Source: Solidesulfovibrio magneticus
GTDB lineage: Bacteria > Desulfobacterota > Desulfovibrionia > Desulfovibrionales > Desulfovibrionaceae
NCBI GenBank assembly: GCA_002482565.1
Contig: DLGG01000102.1
Span: 1 to 16,133 of the forward strand
Reading direction: 5' to 3'
Length of the DNA stretch: 16,133 nucleotides
Below, in pieces: positions 1 through 7,033 of this stretch. A program made the translations under genes and the position numbers. How positions within the stretch are numbered: position 1 is the stretch's first letter; the number at the start of each line of letters is the position of its first letter. Under the pieces are notes generated by a model. That model was not told the origin of the DNA, searched no databases, and worked only from the letters and a program-made list of their open reading frames with translations.

Positions 1-1
1 C

Positions 2-472
2 ATGCTGGCCGGCCGGCTGCTGCCAAAGGGCTGGCAGGCCCCGGGCCGGTCGCCCGTGGCCGAGGCGGCGGCCCAGGGGCTGCTCGGGCCGGACACCCTG
101 GCCGTTCATGTGGTCCACCTCGCCCCGGGCGATGCGGACATCCTGGCCCGGTCCGGGGCCACGGCCTGTCTGTGTCCGCGCAGCAACGCCAGCATCGGCG
201 TCGGCGTCGCCGACGCCCCGGCCCTGGTCGCGGCCGGCGTGCGACTCGCCCTGGGCACGGACAGCCTGGCCTCCAACGACGATCTCGACCTGTGGAACGA
301 GGCCCGGGCGCTTTTGGCGGCCCATCCGGGGCTCCCGGGCCGGACCGTGCTTGAGGCCCTGACCGTGAATCCGGCCCGGCTCCTCTGCCGGCCCGACCTC
401 GGCCGGCTGGCCCCGGGGAGCGTTGGCGGCTGGGCCGTTTTGCCGGCCGATCTGGCTCCGTTCCTGGCCTGA
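2..472 (+). CDS. Amidohydrolase family protein, C-terminal part (cut by window start)
   Basis: This is the C-terminal part, about 156 residues, of a metal-dependent amidohydrolase of the chlorohydrolase / TrzA / aminodeoxyfutalosine-deaminase type. These cytoplasmic enzymes usually deaminate or dechlorinate ring substrates and are normally about 400 residues or more. Seen: the segment AVHVVHL (His36 and His39 of the visible part), CPRSNASIGVG at about 58-68, and GTDSLASND with the metal-ligand Asp87. This is the family order of histidine, CPRSN loop and catalytic Asp, followed by the closing VNPARLL...G.l.pGs segment. The N-terminal HxH metal site would lie before the window. The ATG at position 2 is therefore probably an internal methionine. 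The substrate cannot be told from this fragment; a role in the futalosine menaquinone route is only a possibility. It ends about 200 bases before the next gene on the same strand and no terminator is obvious. Confidence 0.85.
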   Translation: MLAGRLLPKGWQAPGRSPVAEAAAQGLLGPDTLAVHVVHLAPGDADILARSGATACLCPRSNASIGVGVADAPALVAAGVRLALGTDSLASNDDLDLWNEARALLAAHPGLPGRTVLEALTVNPARLLCRPDLGRLAPGSVGGWAVLPADLAPFLA

Positions 473-505
473 TTTCGCCAGCAGACGCCCTTTTCTCCTT
501 GGCGC

Positions 506-534
506 TTGAAGGCCCTGGCCCGGCGGGGTATAGA
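506..534 (+). promoter_or_regulatory. Possible sigma-70 promoter for the EAL-HDOD gene
   Basis: TTGAAG (506-511) and TATAGA (529-534) are separated by 17 bases, each matching 4 of 6 consensus positions. A transcript from here would have a leader of roughly 130 bases before the ATG at 670. No alternative hexamer pair in the gap looked better. This is weak pattern evidence only. Confidence 0.3.
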
Positions 535-669
535 GCGATTGTCTGGCCTTTTGCCCGTTGCCAGGGCGACAAACGCCAGCCCCATTGTTCCAGCACCTCC
601 AACAGCGACCCGTCCGGGGCAGACCTGAACCAGACACGTTTCGGACTCACGCCGCCCAGCCAAAACACC

Positions 670-1917
670 ATGCCCCCCAATACAGATGACAATTACGCCG
701 TGGCCAGGCACCCCATCTATCGCATCGACGGCGACGTGTTCGGCTACGAGCTGCTCTATCGCACCGTCGGCGGCCCCAACGCGGCCGTCTTTCCCTCGGA
801 CGCCGAAGCGACCCTGGCCGTGCTGGCCAACGGCATCCACGCCATTTCCCAGGACATCGACCCGAAAAAGAAGATCTTTATCAACTTTTCCAAGGAAATC
901 CTGGAATCCGGCCACCATAAGTTCCTGGACCCGGGGCGTTTCGTCATCGAAATCCTGGAGCATGTGACCTGCGACGCGGCCTTTGTGGAGCTGGTGCGCG
1001 GCATCCATGAGGCCGGCTTCGTGCTGGCCCTGGACGACTACGTGGGCGACCCGGCCTTTGATCCGCTCTTGCCCTATGCGACCTACATCAAGGTGGATTT
1101 CCTGGCCCTGGCCGGCGATCCGGCCCGGCTGGGGGCCGTGGTGGACCGCTGCCTGGCCCTGGGCAAGACCGTGCTGGCCGAAAAGGTGGAGACCGAGGCC
1201 GACGTGACCTGGTGCCGCGAACGGGGCGTGCCCCTGGCCCAGGGGTACTTTTACAGTCGGCCCAAGATCGTCACGGCCAAGATCCTGGAACCCAACCAGG
1301 CGGTGAAGCTCAATCTTCTGGCCGAGGTGAGCCAGCCCGAACTCGACGTGCGCCGGGTGCGCGAGATCATCGGCTCGGACGTGTCGCTGACCTACAAGCT
1401 GCTGCGCTACGTCAACACGGCCAGCTTCTACCGGGGCCAGCCCATCGAGTCGGTGGATTTCGCGGTCACGCGGCTGGGCCGCAACGCCCTGTCCAGCTGG
1501 GTGGCCGTCAACATGCTGGCCACGCTTGGGGCCTCGGCCCGCGACCGCGAGCTGGCCTTTGCCTCGGCCGTGCGCGGCCGGTTTCTGGCTCTGGCCGACG
1601 GCCGCCGCATCCCTGGCCGAGCGACCTGCCACGACGGGCAAAGCATTTGCCTGACCGGACTGTTGTCCCTGCTCGACGCCATGCTCGGGATGCCCATGGC
1701 CCAGGCCCTGGCCGGGCTGTCCATCGACGAACGCACCCGGACGGCCCTGCTTGGCGGGGAAAGTTCCTGTACGCCCTGCCTGGCCCTGGCCGGCTGCTAC
1801 GACGCCGGCGGCGAGACGGCCAAGGCGGCGCTTCGCGCCTACGGCGTGGCCCCGAGCGACGCCTCGGCCGCCTATTTCGAAGCCCTGGCCTGGGCGGCGG
1901 ATATGTTTCGGCCCTAG
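670..1917 (+). CDS. EAL-HDOD (YuxH-type) signalling protein
   Basis: A 415-residue cytoplasmic protein with an EAL-type domain (about 12-200) followed by an HDOD domain (about 205-400). This is the length and order of the YuxH family, which links cyclic-di-GMP binding or turnover to a protein-interaction module. The EAL motif reads ELLYR, with Glu27. The other metal and catalytic positions are present: Asn72 (INFS), Glu94 (VIEIL), Asp122-Asp123 (LDDY), Lys141 (KVD), Glu171 (AEKVE) and Gln191 (AQGY). Only the loop that reads DDFGTGYSS in active enzymes is replaced, by DDYVGDPAF. The HDOD part shows YKLLRYVNTASF and SVDFAVTRLGRNAL. I chose the ATG at 670 because the EAL domain begins about ten residues later. 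The frame stays open to a TTG at 499, but that stretch has no domain character. No strong ribosome site is visible before 670. Family known; activity unproven. Confidence 0.88.
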   Translation: MPPNTDDNYAVARHPIYRIDGDVFGYELLYRTVGGPNAAVFPSDAEATLAVLANGIHAISQDIDPKKKIFINFSKEILESGHHKFLDPGRFVIEILEHVTCDAAFVELVRGIHEAGFVLALDDYVGDPAFDPLLPYATYIKVDFLALAGDPARLGAVVDRCLALGKTVLAEKVETEADVTWCRERGVPLAQGYFYSRPKIVTAKILEPNQAVKLNLLAEVSQPELDVRRVREIIGSDVSLTYKLLRYVNTASFYRGQPIESVDFAVTRLGRNALSSWVAVNMLATLGASARDRELAFASAVRGRFLALADGRRIPGRATCHDGQSICLTGLLSLLDAMLGMPMAQALAGLSIDERTRTALLGGESSCTPCLALAGCYDAGGETAKAALRAYGVAPSDASAAYFEALAWAADMFRP

Positions 1918-2020
1918 ATTGCGCCCATTGTCAGCCGCCGCTTTATGCATCAGGAACGGACCGGCTCGGGCGGCGTTCCAACCGGCTGCCTTGTTTCTTC
2001 CTCGACCCGCCCCAATCGCC

Positions 2021-2473
2021 TCAGATGACGTAGTCGCCGACCTTGGCCGCCCGGCGGATGCGTCGGTCCTCGGCCACGAGGTCGGCCAGGCTGCGGGTGT
2101 CGTAGACCCGTTCCAGGGCGTCCCGGGCCTCGTCCCAGAGTCCCCGAAAAACGCAACCGCCTTGCAGGGGGCAGTCGTGGCCCGGCCGCTCCCGGTGGCA
2201 GTCCACCGGGCTGATGGGGCCGTCCATGAAGCGGATCACCGCGCCGACGGTCACTTCCGAGGCCGGCCGGGCCAGGTAGAAGCCGCCTTCCTTGCCGCGC
2301 TGGGAGGCCACGAAGCCGCCCTGGCGCAACTGGTTGAGGATCACTTCCAGGAAGCGTTTGGGGATGGCCTGGCGGTCGGCGATCTCGCCGGCCGGGGCCG
2401 CCCCGGTTCCCTCGCGCAGGGCCAGTTCGAGCAGGGCGCGCAGGGCGTATTGGCATTTCTGGGTCACGGCCAC
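2021..2473 (-). CDS. Rrf2-family transcriptional regulator with three cysteines
   Basis: A 150-residue DNA-binding regulator. The N-terminal winged helix (about 1-70) has the Rrf2 pattern QYALRALLELA, then IPKRFLEVILNQLRQGGFV, then a wing with RGKEGGF. The C-terminal half carries Cys92, Cys101 and Cys107, followed by the family tail DTRSLADLV. Three cysteines in this region bind an iron-sulfur cluster in IscR, NsrR and RsrR-type members, so a redox, iron or nitric-oxide sensing role is likely by analogy; the ligand is not known. The start is a GTG at 2473: the complement has GAGGAG six bases before it, a strong ribosome site. The gene converges on the EAL-HDOD gene, and its upstream side faces the insertion sequence. 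The target is unknown, since no iron-sulfur or sulfur gene is adjacent. Confidence 0.9.
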   Translation of the reverse strand: MAVTQKCQYALRALLELALREGTGAAPAGEIADRQAIPKRFLEVILNQLRQGGFVASQRGKEGGFYLARPASEVTVGAVIRFMDGPISPVDCHRERPGHDCPLQGGCVFRGLWDEARDALERVYDTRSLADLVAEDRRIRRAAKVGDYVI

Positions 2474-2530
2474 GTCCGTCTCCTCGCCGCCCAGAGGGCG
2501 CAGTTCACATTACCCAAGCGCCCCCGTCCC

Positions 2531-2575
2531 CCCATGTGGGGTTTCCAAAGGGGCTCAGCCCCTTTGGCCGCCGGA
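2531..2575. repeat. GC-rich palindrome (REP-like or terminator-like)
   Basis: CCAAAGGGGCT (2545-2555) and AGCCCCTTTGG (2557-2567) form a perfect 11-base inverted repeat around one base. A second small hairpin, CCCC/GGGG, lies just before it at about 2531-2541, and GGCCGCCGGAG follows. From memory, palindromes of this form are frequent between genes in Desulfovibrio-type genomes; I cannot count copies here. Read on the minus strand, it could have been the terminator of the transporter gene before the insertion sequence arrived. Confidence 0.55.
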
Positions 2576-2615
2576 GCAACGGTGGTTCCAGTCAACAGAA
2601 AAGGCCCTTAAGCCA

Positions 2616-3557
2616 CTAACTCGGGCTATATGCCCAAGGCTGGCCTGTTCGGACCATCGAGTTGAGTATCGTCAACAATTTCCTCATAGATGCGGTGGCT
2701 GCGACTTTATGCGGCTTTCCTGCGTCAATAAGGCGCTTGTAAAACTTACTGATTACAGGATTAAAGCGGATAGCGGTCATAATTGCCATATACAAGACCG
2801 CGCGAACATCAGAACGACCGCCCCAGGTTCGCCGCTTGCCTCGATATTTTCCGCTGTCACAATTCATAGGCGCGACACCAACAAGCGCAGCTATCGACCG
2901 ACGATCAAGCTTACCTAGCTCTGGAAGATTGGCGAGCAAGGACGTCGATAGCACTTCTCCAACGCCTGGAACACTACGCAGAAGATTATCTTGCTCTCTC
3001 CAGAGTGGGCTGCTGCGAACGGCTTTGCCTAAACGAGTATTGATCTCGCCAAGACGTTCTTCAAGCCACTCAATGTGCTGTTCAATGTCATTACGAACAG
3101 AACCAAAGGAGAGCGCAAGGCGATTCTTCTCCATGACAAGCATTCCAATCAGATGCTTTCGCCGAGATAATAAGGCGCTCAGCTCCTGGGTTTGCTCGTC
3201 TTTAAGTGGGCGGGCTCCAGGGCGAACTTGTTGGCCAAAGAAGGCCAATACTTGTGCATCTATCTTGTCCGTCTTTGCCAATCTCCCGGTAGCACGAGCG
3301 AAGTCGCGAGCTTGCCGGGGATTGATTACCGCGACAGGGTGCTTCTTGACGCCAAGAGCAGAAGCCACAGGGATCTGAAGACCTCCTGTCGCCTCTAGCA
3401 CAATCAGCTGAGGGCGAAGCTTACCGAACTTTCTACAAAGAGCAGCTATTCCATCAACGTCATTGGAAAAGACAAAATCCTTTCCTTCAGGAAGGACATG
3501 AACATCCAACGTATCCTTAGAGACATCGACACCAATAAAACGCTCAGACTTAGCCAT
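2616..3557 (-). CDS. IS110-family transposase (DEDD recombinase)
   Basis: A 313-residue transposase that catalyses site-specific insertion of its element. Members of this family are guided by an element-encoded bridge or seeker RNA. The N-terminal RuvC-like DEDD domain shows GVDVSKDTLDV, then VLEATGG, then TGRLAKTDKIDAQVLAFF, which supply the acidic residues. The C-terminal Transposase_20 domain shows LLRSVPGVGEVLSTSLLANLPELG, GVAPMNCDSG, and a YKRLIDAGKPHKVA...RKLLTILNSMV tail. The start is the ATG at 3557, which has GGAGGA six bases before it on the complement. The frame runs a further 41 codons upstream, but that stretch is leader DNA. No frameshift or internal stop is visible and the C-terminus looks complete, so the gene is probably functional. 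Confidence 0.93.
   Translation of the reverse strand: MAKSERFIGVDVSKDTLDVHVLPEGKDFVFSNDVDGIAALCRKFGKLRPQLIVLEATGGLQIPVASALGVKKHPVAVINPRQARDFARATGRLAKTDKIDAQVLAFFGQQVRPGARPLKDEQTQELSALLSRRKHLIGMLVMEKNRLALSFGSVRNDIEQHIEWLEERLGEINTRLGKAVRSSPLWREQDNLLRSVPGVGEVLSTSLLANLPELGKLDRRSIAALVGVAPMNCDSGKYRGKRRTWGGRSDVRAVLYMAIMTAIRFNPVISKFYKRLIDAGKPHKVAATASMRKLLTILNSMVRTGQPWAYSPS
2622..2640. repeat. Right-edge copy of the IS end motif
   Basis: CGGGCT-ATAT-GCCCAAGGC, matching the copy at 3590-3609 in its first six and last nine bases. GGGC and GCCC can pair around a five-base loop. This copy lies inside the last codons of the transposase, where it encodes the final PWAYSP. Confidence 0.6.
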
Positions 3558-3589
3558 GTATATTCCTCCAACTCCCTGCCTTGTAAATA

Positions 3590-3609
3590 CGGGCTCTAAC
3601 GCCCAAGGC
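3590..3609. repeat. Left-edge copy of the IS end motif
   Basis: CGGGCT-CTAAC-GCCCAAGGC, in the same orientation as the copy at 2622-2640. It lies in the non-coding leader of the transposase and can form GGGC/GCCC around a six-base loop. It may be a recombinase or guide-RNA recognition site. Confidence 0.6.
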
Positions 3610-3622
3610 ATCTTCCTTCCCG

Positions 3623-6172
3623 TCAACGCCCCTGCGGCGTGACCGCATCCGCAGTCACATGCCGATTCTGGCTGTTCCAAAGATCGCGGTAGACGGCGCA
3701 GCGTTTGAGCAGTTCGGCGTGGGGCGCGAAATCCACCGCCCGGCCGGCGTCGAGGACGAGGATGGCGTCGGCTCCGGCCAGCATGGACAGGCGGTGGCTG
3801 ATGACGATGGTGGTGCGCTGCCGGCCGATGCGGGCCATGTTGTCCTGGACGATGGCTTCGGATTCGGCGTCCAGGGCGCTGGTGGCTTCATCAAGGATGA
3901 GGATGCGCGGATTGGCCAGAAGCGCCCGGGCGATGGCCAGGCGTTGGCGCTGGCCGCCGGACAGGTTGGAGCCGTTTTCCTCGAGCATCGTGTCGTAGCC
4001 GCGCGGCAGCCGCCGGATGAATTCCTCGGCGCCGGCCAGTCTGGCCGCCCAGACGACTTCCTCTAGGGCGGCCGTGGGCCGGGCCATGGCGATGTTGTCG
4101 CGCACCGTGCCGGTGAATAAAAAGCTTTCCTGCAGGACCACGCCGATCTGGCGGCGCACGTGGGCGAGGTCGAGTTCGCGCAGGTCGTGGCCGTCCAGGC
4201 GCAGGCTCCCGTCGGTGGGCAGGTACAGGCCCTGGAGCAGCCGGGCCAGGGTCGATTTGCCCGAGCCGCTGCGCCCGGCCACGCCGATCATGGCCCCGGC
4301 GGCGAACCGGGCCGACACGCCGGACAGGGCGGCCGGGGCGTCGGCAGTCTGGCCGTAGCGGAAGGTGACGTGGTCCAGCACCACCTCGCCAACCAGCGTC
4401 GGGCGCAGGCCCTCGCCCGAGCCGGCCCGCTCGGGCGGCTCGTTCATGATGGCGGCCAGCATGTCCACGGCCAGGGCTTTTTCCTGATATTCCTGGAGCA
4501 GCGAAACAAACTGCACCAAGGGCTGGGTGACGCGGCCGGCCAGCATCTGGAAGGCGATGAGCGCCCCCACGGACAGGCTGCCGTCGAAGACCAGCGACAC
4601 GCCGATCCAGGGGATGCACAAGATCATGACTTTTTCCAGGAACCCGACCCCGGCCGTGGCCGCGTTGCCGATCTTGCCCACGCCAAAGCGCATGGCCACG
4701 GCCCGGGCGGCGGCGTCTTCCCAGCCGCGCCGCCGGGACGGCTCAAGGGACAGGGCCTTGACCGTCTCCATGCCCCGGATGGTCTCGACCAGATAGGACT
4801 GGCGCTCGCCCTCGGCGGCGTAGAGGGCGGCCAGACGCTTGCGGAAAAAGGGAATGATGACGGCCAAAAGCAGCCCCAGGGCGAGGCTTAGCGCCAGCAC
4901 TAAGAAGGTCAGCGGCACGCTGTAAAGGAAAAGGACCGGGATGAAGACCACCAGGGCCGCGCCGTCAAGGAGCGTGAAAAAGAGCTTGCCGCTTAAAAAT
5001 TCGCGAATCTTGTCGGCCTGCTGCATGTGCTGGATGAGCACGCCCACCCGGCTGTGGCCGAAAAACCGCAGCGGCAGGGCGGTCAAGCGGGCAAAGGTGC
5101 GGGCGGCCACCCGCACGTCGATGCGGGCGGCGGCGTGGAGGAGCACAACGCCGCGCAGGTAGGAAAAGCCGGCCTCGAAGGCCAGGGCGGCCAGCATCCC
5201 GAAACTGAGGACCTGGAGGGTGGCCAGCCCCTTGTGGGTGAGCACCTTGTCGATGACGATCTGGAAATAGATCGGCATGGCCAGGGCCAGGGCGTAGAGC
5301 ATGAAGGCGGCCACGGCGGCGTCGGTGAACTCCTTGCGGCAGCGCAGGATTTCCGGGACGAACCAGGTGAGGCCAAAGGGCTGGTTCTCGTCGGTGAGGC
5401 GGCGTTTGCGTTTGAGAAGGAGCGTTTGCCCGTCCCAACGCTGGGCCAGATCGGCCACGGGCAGGGGTTCGCGGCCAGGCGGCAGCCTGGTCGGGTCCAC
5501 CACGTCCAGGACGTCCCGGCCGTCTTGCTGGCGACAGCCGGCAGCGACCAGCGCCCCGCCGCCCTGCAGCAAAAGGATCACCGGATAGGCTCCGGCCAGA
5601 AGCGGCAGCTCGGCCGGGGTCAGGCGGCGCAGTTCGGCTTTGAGGCCCGAGGCGGCGGCTATGGCGCAAAGCTCGGTTGGCGTGGGTTCGGCGGCGGCGA
5701 ATCCGTGCTGGGCGGCCAGGGTTTCGTGGGCGAGCGGCAGGCCGTGGTGGCGGGCGATAAGGGCCAGGGCGCGCAGCCCGGCCCGGGCCAGGGTCGGGAC
5801 GGCGACGACGGTGACGCCGCCGTGGCTTTTCTCGAAACTTTCGCGGTCAATTTCGAAGGAGCCCGGGGTCTGGGCCAAGGGGTCGGCCACGCGCGCGACA
5901 AGGCCGTCTGGCGTCTCGCGCACGCCCAACACCACCACGCTGTTGCCGTTGGAAAGCACGCACAGGAGCGGAAAACGGCCCAGGGCGGCCATGGCCGGGA
6001 CGTCCAAGTGCTCGATGCGGGCATCAAGCCCCGCGCCGGAAGCCAGGCCGAGCAAGGCGTCGAGGTCCGGCTCGTCCTGGCCGAGACCGAGACGGTCGGC
6101 GGCGGCGACCGGGTCGAAGGGCAGGCCGTAGGCGTCGGCCACGGCCTTGAGGCAGGTCAGCGCTGTCTGCAT
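3623..6172 (-). CDS. Type I secretion ABC transporter with two tandem C39-like domains
   Basis: An 849-residue inner-membrane permease-ATPase of the HlyB/LapB class, which exports proteins together with an HlyD adaptor and a TolC pore. Residues about 5-125 and about 131-255 are two successive C39-peptidase-like domains. Neither keeps the catalytic Cys/His arrangement, so both look like substrate-binding domains rather than proteases. The membrane domain spans about 270-560. The ATPase domain (about 595-835) has Walker A GRSGSGKS (633-640), signature LSGGQ (737-741), Walker B ILILDE (757-762) and His793. HlyB-like proteins with one such domain are usually about 700-720 residues; the surplus here equals one extra domain. 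The ATG at 6172 is chosen because the first domain begins at once; the longer open frame upstream is proline- and arginine-rich and uninformative. No HlyD, TolC or RTX substrate gene is in the window. The stop codon abuts the insertion sequence. Confidence 0.9.
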   Translation of the reverse strand: MQTALTCLKAVADAYGLPFDPVAAADRLGLGQDEPDLDALLGLASGAGLDARIEHLDVPAMAALGRFPLLCVLSNGNSVVVLGVRETPDGLVARVADPLAQTPGSFEIDRESFEKSHGGVTVVAVPTLARAGLRALALIARHHGLPLAHETLAAQHGFAAAEPTPTELCAIAAASGLKAELRRLTPAELPLLAGAYPVILLLQGGGALVAAGCRQQDGRDVLDVVDPTRLPPGREPLPVADLAQRWDGQTLLLKRKRRLTDENQPFGLTWFVPEILRCRKEFTDAAVAAFMLYALALAMPIYFQIVIDKVLTHKGLATLQVLSFGMLAALAFEAGFSYLRGVVLLHAAARIDVRVAARTFARLTALPLRFFGHSRVGVLIQHMQQADKIREFLSGKLFFTLLDGAALVVFIPVLFLYSVPLTFLVLALSLALGLLLAVIIPFFRKRLAALYAAEGERQSYLVETIRGMETVKALSLEPSRRRGWEDAAARAVAMRFGVGKIGNAATAGVGFLEKVMILCIPWIGVSLVFDGSLSVGALIAFQMLAGRVTQPLVQFVSLLQEYQEKALAVDMLAAIMNEPPERAGSGEGLRPTLVGEVVLDHVTFRYGQTADAPAALSGVSARFAAGAMIGVAGRSGSGKSTLARLLQGLYLPTDGSLRLDGHDLRELDLAHVRRQIGVVLQESFLFTGTVRDNIAMARPTAALEEVVWAARLAGAEEFIRRLPRGYDTMLEENGSNLSGGQRQRLAIARALLANPRILILDEATSALDAESEAIVQDNMARIGRQRTTIVISHRLSMLAGADAILVLDAGRAVDFAPHAELLKRCAVYRDLWNSQNRHVTADAVTPQGR

Positions 6173-6332
6173 GGGCTCTCGTCGCCCGGAGGCGGCTGGC
6201 GGTCGGTTTGAATCGGCCTCCGGTGTAGGGCAAATGCCGACTGGCGGCAACAAGTCCGCCGCGCCCTTGCCCTTTCCCCTTGGCGAGCGTAGACAATGGC
6301 TATCATCAACCCTTCCAGGGAGCACAAGTCGT

Positions 6333-6944
6333 ATGAACGTGCTGATTGTCTACTACTCGCTCTATGGCCATGTGGCGGCCATGGCCCAGGCCGTGGCCGA
6401 AGGCGTGCACCAGGTTCCGGGCATGACCGCCACCCTGCGCCGGGTTCCCGAGACCCTGTCCGAGGAGGTCATCGGGAAAATGGGCGCGACCGAGGCCCAG
6501 AAGGCCCTGTCCCATGTGCCGGCCTGCACGCTGGAGGAGCTGGAGGACGCCGACGCCATCGTCTTTGGCACGCCCACCCGCTTTGGCAACATGTGCGGCC
6601 AGATGCGCCAGTTCTTGGACGCCACCGGCCAGATCTGGATGCGCGGGGGGCTTGTCGGCAAGCCCGGCGGCGTTTTTTGCTCCACGGCCACCCAACACGG
6701 CGGGCAAGAGACCACGCTGATGTCGTTTATCCAGACCCTGCTCCACCAGGGCATGATCGTGGTCGGCCTTCCGTATTCCTTTGCCGGCCAGATGCGCCTT
6801 GACGAGGTGACGGGCGGCTCGCCGTACGGCGCGACCACCATCGCCGGCGGCGACGGTTCGCGCATGCCCAGCGAAAACGAGCTTGACGCGGCCCGTTTCC
6901 AGGGGCGGCACATCGCCGACGTGACTCGCCGGTTGCGGACCTAG
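6333..6944 (+). CDS. wrbA: NAD(P)H:quinone oxidoreductase, WrbA type
   Basis: A 203-residue flavodoxin-like FMN enzyme that reduces quinones by two electrons, avoiding semiquinone radicals; it is a cytoplasmic oxidative-stress protein. Seen: the FMN phosphate loop YYSLYGHVAAMA at 7-18, the segment GTPTRFGNMCGQMRQFLD at about 79-96, STATQHGGQETTL at about 117-129, and the typical closing stretch GGSPYGATTIAGGDGSR. Length fits the family, about 200 residues. The ATG at 6333 is chosen because the flavodoxin fold starts at residue 2; AGGGAG lies about ten bases before it. Longer open frames upstream overlap the divergent transporter gene and have no domain. A weak promoter-like pair (TTGGCG at 6280, TATCAT at 6301, 15 bases apart) sits upstream. 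Transcribed away from the transporter across a 160-base gap. Confidence 0.95.
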   Translation: MNVLIVYYSLYGHVAAMAQAVAEGVHQVPGMTATLRRVPETLSEEVIGKMGATEAQKALSHVPACTLEELEDADAIVFGTPTRFGNMCGQMRQFLDATGQIWMRGGLVGKPGGVFCSTATQHGGQETTLMSFIQTLLHQGMIVVGLPYSFAGQMRLDEVTGGSPYGATTIAGGDGSRMPSENELDAARFQGRHIADVTRRLRT

Positions 6945-7005
6945 GGCCGCACCCACGAAAAGCACAGAGGGCATTTTGCAGACAACAGACTGGAACCATT
7001 GATTT

Positions 7006-7033
7006 TTAAAAAAATACGCTGGTATTTTTTTAA
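7006..7033. terminator. AT-rich 12-bp hairpin, possibly a bidirectional terminator
   Basis: TTAAAAAAATAC (7006-7017) and GTATTTTTTTAA (7022-7033) are perfect inverted copies around GCTG. It lies about 60 bases after the wrbA stop. A run of seven A on one side and seven T on the other would give a U-run in either direction, but the stem is poor in G and C, so termination may be weak. It could also be a protein-binding palindrome. Confidence 0.45.

Larger units (their letters stand above)
2591..3627 (-). mobile_element. IS110-family insertion sequence (ends inferred)
   Basis: A single-gene element carrying an intact IS110-type transposase. Its base composition is clearly poorer in G and C than the genes on both sides. 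The six bases GTCAAC occur at 2591-2596 and again at 3622-3627, 1031 bases apart, and may mark the target core at each junction. Removing one copy and the DNA between joins the transporter stop directly to the palindrome at 2545-2567. Near each edge lies the same motif CGGGCT-(4 or 5 bases)-GCCCAAGGC, at 2622-2640 and 3590-3609. IS110 elements lack long terminal inverted repeats, so exact ends need comparison with other copies. With these ends only about 64 bases precede the transposase and about 19 follow it. Confidence 0.6.

Noticed and set aside
499..669. N-terminal extension of the EAL-HDOD protein from a TTG
   Set aside because: The added residues lack domain character and contain a better candidate promoter; the conserved domain begins just after the ATG at 670.
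106..1950. Minus-strand open frame of 614 codons
   Set aside because: It lies opposite the amidohydrolase and EAL-HDOD genes, is rich in Gly, Gln, His and Arg, and shows no domain. It is a high-GC shadow of the real genes.
1918..2020. Terminator between the convergent EAL-HDOD and Rrf2 genes
   Set aside because: No convincing stem with a T-run could be found in the 103-base gap.
3558..3680. 41-codon upstream extension of the transposase
   Set aside because: It would run into the transporter gene, while the ATG at 3557 has a strong ribosome site and the DEDD domain begins directly after it.
3623..6172. Active C39 bacteriocin-processing peptidase
   Set aside because: Neither N-terminal domain has the Cys, His and Gln arrangement of active C39 peptidases.
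5027..6211. Plus-strand open frame of 394 codons opposite the transporter
   Set aside because: Low-complexity Gly/Gln/Val composition and no motif; the opposite strand encodes clear C39-like and membrane domains.
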